From positions 1-56,077 of the forward strand of contig NZ_LGSI01000057.1 of the NCBI RefSeq assembly GCF_001698815.1: a stretch of 56,077 nucleotides of DNA. Direction: 5' to 3'. The notes under the pieces are model-generated. The model was not told where the DNA came from. It saw only the letters and a list, made by a program, of their open reading frames with translations, and ran no database searches. Each line of letters opens with the position of its first letter. Position 1 is the stretch's first letter. Below are positions 1-8,301 of this stretch, in pieces. Both the position numbers and the translations under genes were made by a program. Origin of the DNA: Pseudomonas syringae (lineage in GTDB: Bacteria; Pseudomonadota; Gammaproteobacteria; Pseudomonadales; Pseudomonadaceae).

Positions 1-3
1 CCC

Positions 4-55
4 GTAGGAGCGGCTTCAGCCGCGAGGGCTTGCTCCCGGCTAAAGCCGGTCCTAC
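4..55. repeat. REP palindrome, class C
   Basis: An imperfect inverted repeat opens with GTAGGAGCGGCTTCAGCCGC and closes with GGCTAAAGCCGGTCCTAC. The same class recurs at about 47790, 55890 and 56025. It lies just past the stop codon of the leftward HrpK-like gene, a usual place for REP elements in Pseudomonas, and may limit read-through or protect the mRNA end. Confidence 0.85.
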
Positions 56-92
56 AGGAGCCATCGCGGGCAGCCTCACTCCTACAGCCGAG

Positions 93-3000
93 TCAGCGTT
101 TGTCTTCGCCAAACTCCACGTGCAGATCTTCATCAAGGCGGTTGCTCGATGAGCCATTTTTCTGTGGCGTTTCGTCGAAGTGCTGCCATTCCGCGCTCTG
201 GAAACGGAACAGGCTGTCATCGGCTGGCGCTTCGCGTTCGCCGTATTCGTGAATCGAATAGTGGGCGTATTCGACCTTGTCGGCCCAGTCCGATTGCAGT
301 AGCCCGTCAGCGGCCAGATCGCGGTACCAGTCGTTTTCCTTCTCGCTGGCCTTCTGCTTTTTGTTGTGGTCGACGAAATAACCGATGATCCCGCCGATCA
401 CTGCCAGCACCACGCCGACCAGGAAGAACGGTCCGGTCAGTGCTGCCGCCGAACCCGCGCCGACCAGCGCCGCCGCACCCAGCACGCCCGCCGATGCGCC
501 GAACGCCCCGGCAGCGATTTGCAGGCCGCCCGCCGCCTTGGCCAACGGATCACCGGTTTCGATACCGCTCTTGATGGTGAATGCGCCCAGCACAATGTCG
601 GCGAAACCGCCCACCACGTCCGTGGCCGGACCGAGCACCTTGATCACTGAGCCGGCAATCTTGGCCGCTTTGCCAGGTGCCAGCTTGGCAGCGCCCGAGC
701 CGGTTACAGCCTCGTCGATATGCTGGCTGATGCCGTCCTGCACCGAGTTGACCGAAGCCGTGTCCGACAAATCCGTGGGGTCGAAGCCCGGCGCATTTTT
801 CAGTGTCTGCTCGATTTTGGTGGTCAGCTCACCGGGCATTTTTGTCAGGCGATATTCCATCTTGCCTTCCTGAACGCCACCCTTGCCCCAGATTTCCGGG
901 ACCGTTTTGTCCAGCCCGAGGAAGTCCACCAGGCCGCCTTTACCCATCAGATCAGCGACCGCATCGCCCATTTTGACGAACTGCCCGGAAGCACCGGCGA
1001 AACTCATGAAATCCTTGGCAATCGCCAAACGTTGCAGCGGTGTTTCCGCGAGTTTTCCGCCGTCGCCCGCCAGCTGGTAAATGCCGGAGAACAACGAAAC
1101 ACCGGCGCCCATGGAACCCAGCACACCTTTGGTGTTGAGGGCGCTGAACACTTCGCCCATCTTGCCGCGTTCGGCAATCGGCACGTAAGGTTTGGACAGG
1201 GCAGTGGTGATGTCGTCTGACGAAATGGTGCCGTTGGTTTTGTAGACATCCCCCAGTTCCTTGAGGGCCTTGGTGACCGCCGAGGATTTTTCCTTGCCTT
1301 GCATGCCTTCTTCGAGAAATTTCTCGATGGTTTCCTGAGTGCGGCGCGGCAAGTCTATCAGCTCGCCCTTGAGCACGCTTTTCAGCAGGCCGAACAGGTC
1401 TTTGGTGGCCAGCTCGCTGTTTTCTTCGGAGATCTTGCTCGGGTCGGCGATCAGGTCATTGAGGTCGCTGGTCAGGCCGTCGGCCTGGATCGACTGCGCG
1501 GCCTTGGTGGCGGCAGCCGGGTCGAACAACGACAGCGACGTCAGCGTATCGCTCAGATCCTGTTGCGCCTCATGGGCCTTGCCTTGTTTCTGCAAATCCT
1601 TGAGGTAGGTGATGTATTCCGGGTTGGCGACGAGGTCGAGCAATTTCTGCTTGATCTCGTCCTTGTTCGGCAGGCGGTTGATGGCGCCGTCCATTTTGCC
1701 TTTGTAGTCGGCCTGCACGGTGGGGTCGGAGAACAGTGCGCTGATCTGATCCTTCAAGGCGCCGCCGTCGATGATGTCGTGCATGTCGGCTGAAGACAGC
1801 TCGGTCTGCTTGTCATCGAACACTCGCCAGGTGCCGCCGAACGCGCCCTGATCTTCTTCATAACCGGTCAGGCCGCGACCGTTCTGATAGGCGGCCTGGG
1901 CTTCGAGGGCGCGGACCAGCTTGGCGCGCGGGTCATCTTTCGGGATGTCACCGCTCTTGACGCCTTCGCGGTAGGTGTCGAGCAATTCCTTGGTGGCCAA
2001 TTCGCTGACGGTCAGTTCCGGCGATTCGTCGTCATCGGGATCGGCTTTGACGCCGGTGCCCAGATTCAGCACATCCAGTTCGTCCTGCGGGGGCAGGTTG
2101 GAGCCGCTGCGGGTGCTGTCGACTTCAGCAGCGGTGAAGGCTTCCCATTTGGCGACCACATCATCGTAAAGCTGCGGGTTGAGTTCCTTGGAAACGATGA
2201 CCTTACCTTCGCTGGTCTCGTAACGAATCAGGCCATCGCCCAGTTCGTCCGGCGAGCCGAAGGTGATGTCGACGTTCTTGAGGAAGTCGCTGCCCCCGGC
2301 GAGTTTGTAGCCTTCGGCTTCGCTGGTGTGAATCTTCGACCAGGTTTCGTTGGCGGTGGTCGCGCTCTTGAACAGCTCGGGGGTAAGGTCTTTGGAGACC
2401 ACGACTTTGGTGCCGTCGTGCAGCTCGTAAGTCAGGGTTTCGCCTTCCTGGCCCACCGTCCAGTTGAAGTTCTTGTAATCGTTGAGTTCCGGCACCGGCG
2501 TGCCTTGATCGGCCAGGGTTGCGCCGCCGGAAACCGCCGTATTGATATCGCCGGACTTGGCCGGATCGTTGATCACACCTTGCAGGGCCACCAGATAGTC
2601 GAACAGCTTGGGATTGTCATCACGGGCGACGATGACTTTTTCGTCGCCGTTGTTGTAGCGGATCAATCCTGGGCCGACTTCATCGACCGTGCCGACAGCG
2701 GTGCCGCTGTAGGGCGGCCAGACTTCGTTATCCGTAGCCCGGCGATAGCCGCCGGTTTCGCTCTCGCGTAACCCGCTCATGGTGGCGTAGGCATCATTGA
2801 CCTGTTTGAACACGGTCGGATTTTCCCGATCGGAGACCACGTACTTCTTGCCGTCCTGAGTGACGTAACGCACCACGCCTGGTCCGACTTCCTCGGCAGG
2901 CCCGATGATCTGGAAGTCGCCGAATTTCTCGGGGCCGTCCTGATCGGGCGCCACGCGCTGATAGCCTTCGGTTTCGCTGGCATGGATACCGGTCAATGCC

Positions 3001-3506
3001 TTGAAGTCTGCCGAAACCTGCTTGAACAGTTCCGGATTGTCCTGTTCGGCGACGATCACGCTCTTGCCGTCCGCGGTGGTGTAGCGGATCAGGCCCGGGC
3101 CTTTTTCGTCAGGCGGGCCGATGAAACCGTACTCCCCCAGCGTGGCGGGTGCTGCGCTGTCCTTGTCGGCCAAGGCGTAACCTTCGGCCTTGCTTTCCTT
3201 GATCGATTGCAGGGTAGGGCGGTCTTCCACCACCTGCTTGTACAACTTGGGATTCGACGACTTGCTGACCAACACCTGCTCGCCGCCCTGAGTGACGAAA
3301 CGCACCGTGTCCGCCGCGACCGTGCCCGGCTCTTCAATGGACTGATAGTCCTTGAGCGCTGGCGCTTTTTCATCGGGCGTCGCCGGACGATAAGAGTCGG
3401 CATTCTTGACGCTGCTCTTGAGCACCGAAGTGAACAACGTTTTCGGCGGCGTTCCCCGCGTCAGCGGTTTAGCATCGGGCGTGTTAGTCAGGGGGCGAGT
3501 CGACAT
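93..3506 (-). CDS. HrpK-like type III translocator/effector with six N-terminal repeats
   Basis: The protein has 1137 residues. Residues about 40-450 hold six degenerate units of 65-75 residues, each with a core like GPGLIRYxTxDGKxVIV followed by a NPxLFKQV-type turn. A long helical, charged middle follows. Near residues 960-1060 there are glycine/alanine-rich hydrophobic segments, then a charged tail containing WYRDLAADGLLQSDWADKVEY. The hydrophobic block and tail recall the HrpK family of Pseudomonas type III translocators and effectors. That match is from memory and there is no catalytic motif. No Sec signal peptide is seen, as expected for a type III substrate. The start has an AGGAG ribosome site at about 3516-3520. 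It is the only large gene read away from the secretion operon and shares a 710-bp divergent control region with it. It could be a pore-forming translocator or a secreted effector. Confidence 0.6.
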   Translation of the reverse strand: MSTRPLTNTPDAKPLTRGTPPKTLFTSVLKSSVKNADSYRPATPDEKAPALKDYQSIEEPGTVAADTVRFVTQGGEQVLVSKSSNPKLYKQVVEDRPTLQSIKESKAEGYALADKDSAAPATLGEYGFIGPPDEKGPGLIRYTTADGKSVIVAEQDNPELFKQVSADFKALTGIHASETEGYQRVAPDQDGPEKFGDFQIIGPAEEVGPGVVRYVTQDGKKYVVSDRENPTVFKQVNDAYATMSGLRESETGGYRRATDNEVWPPYSGTAVGTVDEVGPGLIRYNNGDEKVIVARDDNPKLFDYLVALQGVINDPAKSGDINTAVSGGATLADQGTPVPELNDYKNFNWTVGQEGETLTYELHDGTKVVVSKDLTPELFKSATTANETWSKIHTSEAEGYKLAGGSDFLKNVDITFGSPDELGDGLIRYETSEGKVIVSKELNPQLYDDVVAKWEAFTAAEVDSTRSGSNLPPQDELDVLNLGTGVKADPDDDESPELTVSELATKELLDTYREGVKSGDIPKDDPRAKLVRALEAQAAYQNGRGLTGYEEDQGAFGGTWRVFDDKQTELSSADMHDIIDGGALKDQISALFSDPTVQADYKGKMDGAINRLPNKDEIKQKLLDLVANPEYITYLKDLQKQGKAHEAQQDLSDTLTSLSLFDPAAATKAAQSIQADGLTSDLNDLIADPSKISEENSELATKDLFGLLKSVLKGELIDLPRRTQETIEKFLEEGMQGKEKSSAVTKALKELGDVYKTNGTISSDDITTALSKPYVPIAERGKMGEVFSALNTKGVLGSMGAGVSLFSGIYQLAGDGGKLAETPLQRLAIAKDFMSFAGASGQFVKMGDAVADLMGKGGLVDFLGLDKTVPEIWGKGGVQEGKMEYRLTKMPGELTTKIEQTLKNAPGFDPTDLSDTASVNSVQDGISQHIDEAVTGSGAAKLAPGKAAKIAGSVIKVLGPATDVVGGFADIVLGAFTIKSGIETGDPLAKAAGGLQIAAGAFGASAGVLGAAALVGAGSAAALTGPFFLVGVVLAVIGGIIGYFVDHNKKQKASEKENDWYRDLAADGLLQSDWADKVEYAHYSIHEYGEREAPADDSLFRFQSAEWQHFDETPQKNGSSSNRLDEDLHVEFGEDKR

Positions 3507-3807
3507 ATGTTTTAACTCCTGTTTTAACCGGTCAGCCTGACAGCACGGCTCGGGCTGATTAAAGGGAAGTATCGATCCAGAGGTTATTCATTGGCAGTTA
3601 TCAAGTAGTGCTTGCTCACTGCGCGATATCGGCCGACCAAAGACTGAAAGCCAGCGATATAAAGCTATATAAAAAGTGTGATGCAGTGCGCACCAGATCA
3701 AGCCGCCTCAGATGAATTACAGGCTGCGGCAGTGGAGAGTCGTGTAGCGTCTGAATACGCTGGGACACTATCAGAGCCCAATGAATATAGGCGGTTCACG
3801 GTCTTTG

Positions 3808-3825
3808 TTTCACAACATTTCACAA
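3808..3825 (+). promoter_or_regulatory. Tandem operator-like site TTTCACAA-N2-TTTCACAA (distal)
   Basis: Two exact TTTCACAA octamers lie in direct orientation with a 10-bp period, about one helical turn. The same arrangement recurs 236 bp downstream at 4044-4061. Direct repeats one turn apart suit a protein that binds in tandem, such as an AraC-family activator, though no such binder is encoded nearby. This is inferred from the repeat alone. Confidence 0.5.
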
Positions 3826-4043
3826 CCGCGCATGCTGCTTCACGCGGGTTTCGCAGCATTTGCCGTCTGGGCTGATCGACGCGAAACCCTTGCAGTGCAG
3901 GCTATTACACCGATGACAGTGAATATAAATAAAGTTCACTTTAGGCCGGTAAAAATTTCCGACACTAATGTTTTCTAGGTTAAAACTCGTGAAGGCTAAA
4001 TGATATCGCGATATGTTTTTAGTGGGTTTTATTACATCAAACC

Positions 4044-4061
4044 TTTCACAAGTTTTCACAA
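4044..4061 (+). promoter_or_regulatory. Tandem operator-like site TTTCACAA-N2-TTTCACAA (proximal)
   Basis: This is the second pair of exact TTTCACAA octamers with the same 10-bp period as the pair at 3808. It ends 155 bp before the start of the 54-codon gene, a workable distance for activating the rightward T3SS promoter. The spacer differs (GT here, CA in the distal site), so the octamers rather than a simple duplication appear conserved. Confidence 0.5.
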
Positions 4062-4216
4062 CGTCCAGTTATTTCATCTGCGTACTATCAATGGGTGCAA
4101 CGCAGTCCGGGTAATGAAGAAGTTGCCTGGCAATTTCAGGATTGACTGTTGCGCATGCCCTATCAGTTTGCCGCATAGCGGCTGAAGACATCCCCATCCA
4201 TGCAAGGAGATCCAAA

Positions 4217-4381
4217 ATGAGTGAAGTCCCTCCAGCAAGCTCCGGCGGCGGCGCAGATGCAGCTATCGCAAAGATGGAAGCTACTTTCGATATGGCTATC
4301 GAGAAGTCGGCAAAGATTACCGAGCTGACCACAGCCAAGAAAGCTGAGCTCGATGCGACCAAGCAACGGCCTCAGAACTGA
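4217..4381 (+). CDS. Small helical protein, candidate T3SS needle/pilus subunit
   Basis: The product has 54 residues and starts MSEVPPASSGGG, then runs into a helix-prone alanine-, lysine- and glutamate-rich segment with no cysteine. A strong AAGGAG ribosome site lies at about 4204-4209. I do not recognise a family signature. Its position first in the operon before sctD, its size, low complexity and strong ribosome site, and the stable hairpin right after the stop suit a highly expressed needle or pilin (SctF/NopA-type) subunit. A PscG-like TPR chaperone gene three genes on supports this. The 71-codon gene before sctI is the rival candidate. Confidence 0.5.
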   Translation: MSEVPPASSGGGADAAIAKMEATFDMAIEKSAKITELTTAKKAELDATKQRPQN

Positions 4382-4387
4382 CGTCGT

Positions 4388-4417
4388 CATGCGGGCAGCG
4401 TCAGCGCTGTCCGCATG
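4388..4417 (+). promoter_or_regulatory. Intercistronic hairpin after the first T3SS gene
   Basis: CATGCGG-G-CAGCG pairs with CGCTG-T-CCGCATG around a TCAG loop, giving a 13-bp stem with one G-T wobble. There is no T-run behind it, so it looks more like an mRNA-stabilising or partial-termination element than a full terminator. It begins 7 bp after the stop of the 54-codon gene and would let that gene be expressed above sctD and the rest. Confidence 0.55.
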
Positions 4418-4509
4418 TCTGCCTGCTGTAATCGTATCGCTTCGATCGACCGTTTTTGCTCGGCGTTCTTCGCGCCACAGGCTGCGCATCCCACACGGGT
4501 AACTCGATC

Positions 4510-5460
4510 ATGACAGCCCTTGTTTCCTTGAGCTCCATGCCCGGTTCTGAACCCGGTTCAGCGGCCCAGGGTAAAAGCACTCCGGTGCTCAGTATCACTC
4601 ACGGTCTGCATCAGGGGGTTTGCCTTGCCCTGGACAAGTCCGTCTATATTATTGGCAGTGCCGCCAGTGCTGACCTGTTGCTCAGCGACAGCGGCATTGC
4701 CGACCGACATATGGCCCTGCGCTTTGCCAATGGCCAGGTGGCTGTCGAAGCGCTTGGCGCCGACGTCAGCGTATTCAGTCAGGATGCTCGGGAAATCAGA
4801 ATTCCCGCAGGCAGGGGGCATCGCGCGCGTCTGCCGCTGGACATCCGCCTGGGCAGCGCGCGTCTGACATTGACCAGCGACAGCGACCCGCTCGCCAGGC
4901 CGCCGGTGGATCCGGTTGCGCCCATCTGGCAACGCAAGCCGCAATGGATCGTCGCGCTGGTGCTGATGTTTCTCTGCGTCGGCGCGTTCGCCTTTCGCGG
5001 GGAGCCACTGCCCGCCCTGGCGTTACCCGCACCTGCCGCAACCCCCGTCGCCGATGAGCGCACACAGACTGTCAGCCAGGCGCGCCTCTGGCTTGAGCAG
5101 CAATTGCGTACAGCGAATCTGGACAGGATCAAGGTCAGCGAGATCGATGGTCAATTGAACGTGGCAGGCAGTTTCGATCCTGCGCAGAAGGCGCAGTGGA
5201 CCCAGGTGCAGCAAGCTTTCGACGGGCGCTTCGGCCAGCAGGTCATCCTGCATCCCGGCGTGGTAGCGGGCGCTGAAGTTGCCAAGCCGCGTGTGCGCTT
5301 TCAGGCAGTGTGGTTCGGTCCCAATCCCTACGTGATCAACGACAGCGGCAAGCGCCTTTATCCCGGTGCCGCGCTGGCAGATAACTGGACATTGCAAAGC
5401 ATCGCAAACAATCAGGTGATTCTCGCTCGTGGTGAAGAGAGGTTCACCTTCACCCTATGA
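4510..5460 (+). CDS. sctD: T3SS inner-membrane ring protein SctD (HrpQ/YscD-like)
   Basis: The protein has 316 residues. The N-terminal ~100 residues form an FHA-like cytoplasmic domain (YIIGSAASADLLLSDSGIADRHM). One transmembrane segment follows at about 140-160 (WIVALVLMFLCVGAFAF), and the periplasmic part contains a BON-like segment around a run starting LRTANLDRIKVSEIDGQLNV. This is the layout of SctD, which forms the outer part of the inner-membrane ring with SctJ. I chose the ATG at 4510 because upstream codons code for unrelated sequence overlapping the hairpin; its ribosome site is weak. The stop overlaps the next start by four bases (ATGA), so translation is probably coupled. Confidence 0.85.
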   Translation: MTALVSLSSMPGSEPGSAAQGKSTPVLSITHGLHQGVCLALDKSVYIIGSAASADLLLSDSGIADRHMALRFANGQVAVEALGADVSVFSQDAREIRIPAGRGHRARLPLDIRLGSARLTLTSDSDPLARPPVDPVAPIWQRKPQWIVALVLMFLCVGAFAFRGEPLPALALPAPAATPVADERTQTVSQARLWLEQQLRTANLDRIKVSEIDGQLNVAGSFDPAQKAQWTQVQQAFDGRFGQQVILHPGVVAGAEVAKPRVRFQAVWFGPNPYVINDSGKRLYPGAALADNWTLQSIANNQVILARGEERFTFTL

Positions 5461-5816
5461 GAATCGACCCGCGCCCACTGTTGCCCACCACTCCTGACAA
5501 AGCCCCGCCGGTTGAAGGCGTTCGGCCGATCAGCCCCCGGCAAGGCGCGCGTTTCGATGCGGTGCTCAGCAAGCGCGAGATCCTCGCACGACGTTCGTTA
5601 CGCGGCGAAGTGGCGCAATCGGGCGTAACCGGCGCGGTCAACCCTGAGTTGTTTGGCAGCGCCCGCTCCCTGGAAATTCTCGATTACGTCTTGCACACCG
5701 TGCTGCCGGCCCTGGATGCCGAGCCAGAAATCAAAGCCCTGGCCCATGAGTTGATCCGCGAAGAAATCTACTTGCGTCGCACCCTCGAACAGCAACGAGC
5801 GGAGGTGCAGGAATGA
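5457..5816 (+). CDS. Small T3SS-operon protein of unknown function
   Basis: The product has 119 residues and no recognised domain. The first half is proline- and arginine-rich. The second half is predicted helical, with EILDYVLHTVLPALDAEPEI and a charged helix at the C-terminus. It overlaps sctD upstream and the TPR gene downstream by four bases each, so it belongs to the operon. By position it may partner the adjacent TPR protein, as YscE partners YscG in holding the needle subunit, but the sequence does not prove this. Confidence 0.6.
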   Translation: MRIDPRPLLPTTPDKAPPVEGVRPISPRQGARFDAVLSKREILARRSLRGEVAQSGVTGAVNPELFGSARSLEILDYVLHTVLPALDAEPEIKALAHELIREEIYLRRTLEQQRAEVQE

Positions 5817-6163
5817 GTGTTCATGATGGCTCTCGTGACGAGCAGGACTGCATCGAACTGCTCAAGGGCATGGGCGAATTGTATCGACGTGGCGGCCAGT
5901 CGCAGCGGGCGCTGGTCATGTTGCTGATTGCCGCGCAGCTGGCACCCACCGATCCGGCGCTGTTGCGCAATCTGGTGATGGCCTTCACCGACAGCGGCCA
6001 GGCGGATCGCGCTTTGGCGGCGCTGGACCGTCTGGTGGACTGCGAAGGCGAGTCACCGCCGCTGCTGTTGTTGCGCAGTCGCGCCTTGTGGAGCGGCGCG
6101 CGCAAGGACGAAGCGCGGCAGTGTTTCAAACGCTACCTCACCGCCCGGAGAACCGCGCAATGA
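5813..6163 (+). CDS. TPR protein, likely needle chaperone (YscG/PscG-like)
   Basis: The product has 116 residues built from about three tetratricopeptide-like helical pairs (GELYRRGGQSQRALVMLLIA, LRNLVMAFTDSGQADRALAA, LLLRSRALWSGARKDEARQC). Length and fold match the YscG/PscG chaperones that wrap the needle subunit in the cytoplasm, and rhizobial T3SS loci have a comparable TPR gene next to sctV. It overlaps its neighbours by four bases on both sides. The TPR call is firm; the client protein is inferred. Confidence 0.7.
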   Translation: MSVHDGSRDEQDCIELLKGMGELYRRGGQSQRALVMLLIAAQLAPTDPALLRNLVMAFTDSGQADRALAALDRLVDCEGESPPLLLLRSRALWSGARKDEARQCFKRYLTARRTAQ

Positions 6164-8301
6164 TGGTCATGAACAAGCTCAACGCCCTGGCGCGCATTGC
6201 CGCGCAACGCAGTGACGTGATCATCGTGGCGTTCATGCTGATGGCCATTGTGATGATGATCATTCCGCTGCCGACCTGGCTGGTGGACATGCTCATCGGC
6301 CTGAATATCGCCCTGAGCATCCTGATTCTGATTGTCGCTTTCTATATTTCCCATTCGGTGGAGTTCTCGGCGCTGCCGCCGTTGATCCTGCTCAGCACGC
6401 TGTTTCGCCTGTCGCTGTCGATCACCACCACACGTTTGATCCTGCTGGACGGCAACGCCGGGCACATCGTCAAGGCGTTCGGTGATTTTGTGATTGCCGG
6501 ACAAGTGGTGGTCGGGCTGGTGGTGTTTCTGATCATCACCGTGGCGCAGTTCGTGGTGATCACCAAGGGTGCCGAACGGGTCGCGGAAGTTGCCGCGCGG
6601 TTTACCCTGGACGCCATGCCCGGCAAGCAGATGAGCATCGATAACGATTTGCGCAATGGCGACATCGACCAGCCTGAAGCGCGCCGTCGCCGCTCGCGTC
6701 TGGAGCGCGAAAGCCAGATGTTCGGCGCGATGGACGGCGCCATGAAGTTCGTCAAGGGTGATGCCATCGCCGGTCTGGTGATCCTCTCGGTCAACCTGCT
6801 CGGCGGGATCATGATCGGCATGGTCGAACGCGACATGTCCTTCGGCGATGCGGTGCACACGTATTCGCTGCTGACGGTTGGCGACGGCCTGATTGCGCAG
6901 ATCCCGGCGCTGCTGATTTCCGTTGCGGCGGGCACCGTGGTTACCCGGGTCAACAGTGATGACGCTCAAAGCGATCTGGGTACGGAAATCCTCCGCCAAC
7001 TGGGCGCCAGTCATCGGGCCTTGGCCTTGACTGCGCTGATCATGCTCGGCGTTGCGTTGTTGCCGGGTTTTCCCTGGCCGGTGTTCGTGGTGCTGGCCGG
7101 CGTGTTCGGTGGGGCGGCGTTCGTGATGTTCCGCCGTGAGCGCCTGGCAAAAATGCCGCCTGCCGAAGAGTTGGTCGAGCTGCCGACGCAGGAGCAGGAA
7201 CCTGTTGAGCAGGCCGAGACCTTCGCCAAACCGCTGGACAGCCGCATTCTGCTGAGCATTGGCGCGGGTCTGGCACACGCCGCGCCGGAGTTGCCGTTGC
7301 GTCAGCGGATCGAGTCGTTATGCCACGAAATCCGTGGTGATCTGGGCATTGAAGTACCGGTGCCGGATATTTACGTCGACCGCGCCATGGCCGCCAATCG
7401 CTTCGTGATCGAGCTGGAAGGTGTGCCGGTCAGCGAAGGCGAATTGCCCGCCGACTGTCTGCTGCTCAAGGACGATCCGGTGCACGCGCACCTGCTGGAA
7501 ATCCCGGCGCTGGAAGCCGATTCGCCGTTGAGTCGGCGTACCGCGCAATGGATCGAGCTGCATCATCAGGACAGCCTGCAAGAGGCGGGCGTCGGTTTCC
7601 TGTTTGCCGATGAAGTGCTGCGCGCCGTGGTCGACCGCACCTTGCGCCGCTACGCCGCCGACTTTCTCGGCATCCAGGAAACCCGGGCGATTCTTGAGCG
7701 CATGGAGGCCACGTACGGCGAGCTGGTCAAGGAAGTGCTGCGCATCGTGCCGTTGCAGCGGGTCGCCGAAGCCCTGCGTTATCTGATTGCTGAAGGCGTA
7801 TCGATCCGCAATCAGCGGGCGCTGCTGGAGTCCATGGTCGAGTGGGGCAGCCGCGAGCCGGATGCCGCACGTCTGGCTGAGCATTTGCGCGCCTGCCTGG
7901 CGCGACAGATCAGCCATCAGTTCGCTGACCGCAACCGGGTTATCAGCGCCTTCGTGCTGGCGCCCGCGCTGGAAGAACAGCTGCGCTCCGGCTTGCGTCG
8001 CCAGGAAAACAATCGCGACGCCATCCCCGAACAGATCAGCCGCACGCTGGTGACTCAATTGCGCCAGGTCTGCGAACGCTTGCCCGACGATGATCGCACC
8101 GTATTGCTGGTACATCCGGAATTGCGCCGTGGCATGCGCCGTCTGGTGGTGCGCGGCGAGCTGGAACTGGCGGTGCTGTCGTTCCGTGAACTGGCGGGTG
8201 AATACAACTTGCAGGCCGTGGGCACCATCAGCCTGACGGACATCACCCATCGCCGCACTCCCAGTGGCGCTCCGATTACCTCCATGGCGAATGCCTCATG
8301 A
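6160..8301 (+). CDS. sctV: T3SS export gate protein SctV (HrcV/RhcV)
   Basis: The protein has 713 residues and belongs to the FHIPEP/FlhA family. The N-terminal ~330 residues contain about eight membrane segments and the conserved FRLSLSITTTRLILL and PGKQMSIDNDLRNGDIDQ cytoplasmic stretches. The remaining half is the soluble domain that forms the nonameric ring of the export gate and docks chaperone-substrate complexes. Two ATGs lie at 6160 and 6163; the first overlaps the previous stop. Length is normal for the family and no damage is seen. It ends in a four-base overlap with the secretin gene. Confidence 0.95.
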   Translation: MMVMNKLNALARIAAQRSDVIIVAFMLMAIVMMIIPLPTWLVDMLIGLNIALSILILIVAFYISHSVEFSALPPLILLSTLFRLSLSITTTRLILLDGNAGHIVKAFGDFVIAGQVVVGLVVFLIITVAQFVVITKGAERVAEVAARFTLDAMPGKQMSIDNDLRNGDIDQPEARRRRSRLERESQMFGAMDGAMKFVKGDAIAGLVILSVNLLGGIMIGMVERDMSFGDAVHTYSLLTVGDGLIAQIPALLISVAAGTVVTRVNSDDAQSDLGTEILRQLGASHRALALTALIMLGVALLPGFPWPVFVVLAGVFGGAAFVMFRRERLAKMPPAEELVELPTQEQEPVEQAETFAKPLDSRILLSIGAGLAHAAPELPLRQRIESLCHEIRGDLGIEVPVPDIYVDRAMAANRFVIELEGVPVSEGELPADCLLLKDDPVHAHLLEIPALEADSPLSRRTAQWIELHHQDSLQEAGVGFLFADEVLRAVVDRTLRRYAADFLGIQETRAILERMEATYGELVKEVLRIVPLQRVAEALRYLIAEGVSIRNQRALLESMVEWGSREPDAARLAEHLRACLARQISHQFADRNRVISAFVLAPALEEQLRSGLRRQENNRDAIPEQISRTLVTQLRQVCERLPDDDRTVLLVHPELRRGMRRLVVRGELELAVLSFRELAGEYNLQAVGTISLTDITHRRTPSGAPITSMANAS

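Larger units (their letters stand above)
3507..4216. promoter_or_regulatory. A+T-rich divergent control region of the T3SS locus
   Basis: This 710-bp gap lies between the HrpK-like gene and the rightward T3SS operon and contains no convincing gene. It is clearly richer in A+T than the flanking genes. It holds two tandem TTTCACAA sites, a perfect 12-bp palindrome ATATCGCGATAT at 4003-4014, and several TATAAA-like stretches near 3656-3676. I found no GGAACC...CCAC hrp box, so HrpL control is not supported. Confidence 0.6.

Noticed and set aside
3507..4216. hrp box (GGAACC-N15/16-CCAC) for HrpL control
   Set aside because: Reading both strands I found no GGAACC with a properly spaced CCAC.
6133..7278. 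381-codon leftward frame opposite sctV
   Set aside because: His/Gln/Arg-rich composition typical of antisense to a G+C-rich membrane protein gene; no homologue recognised.
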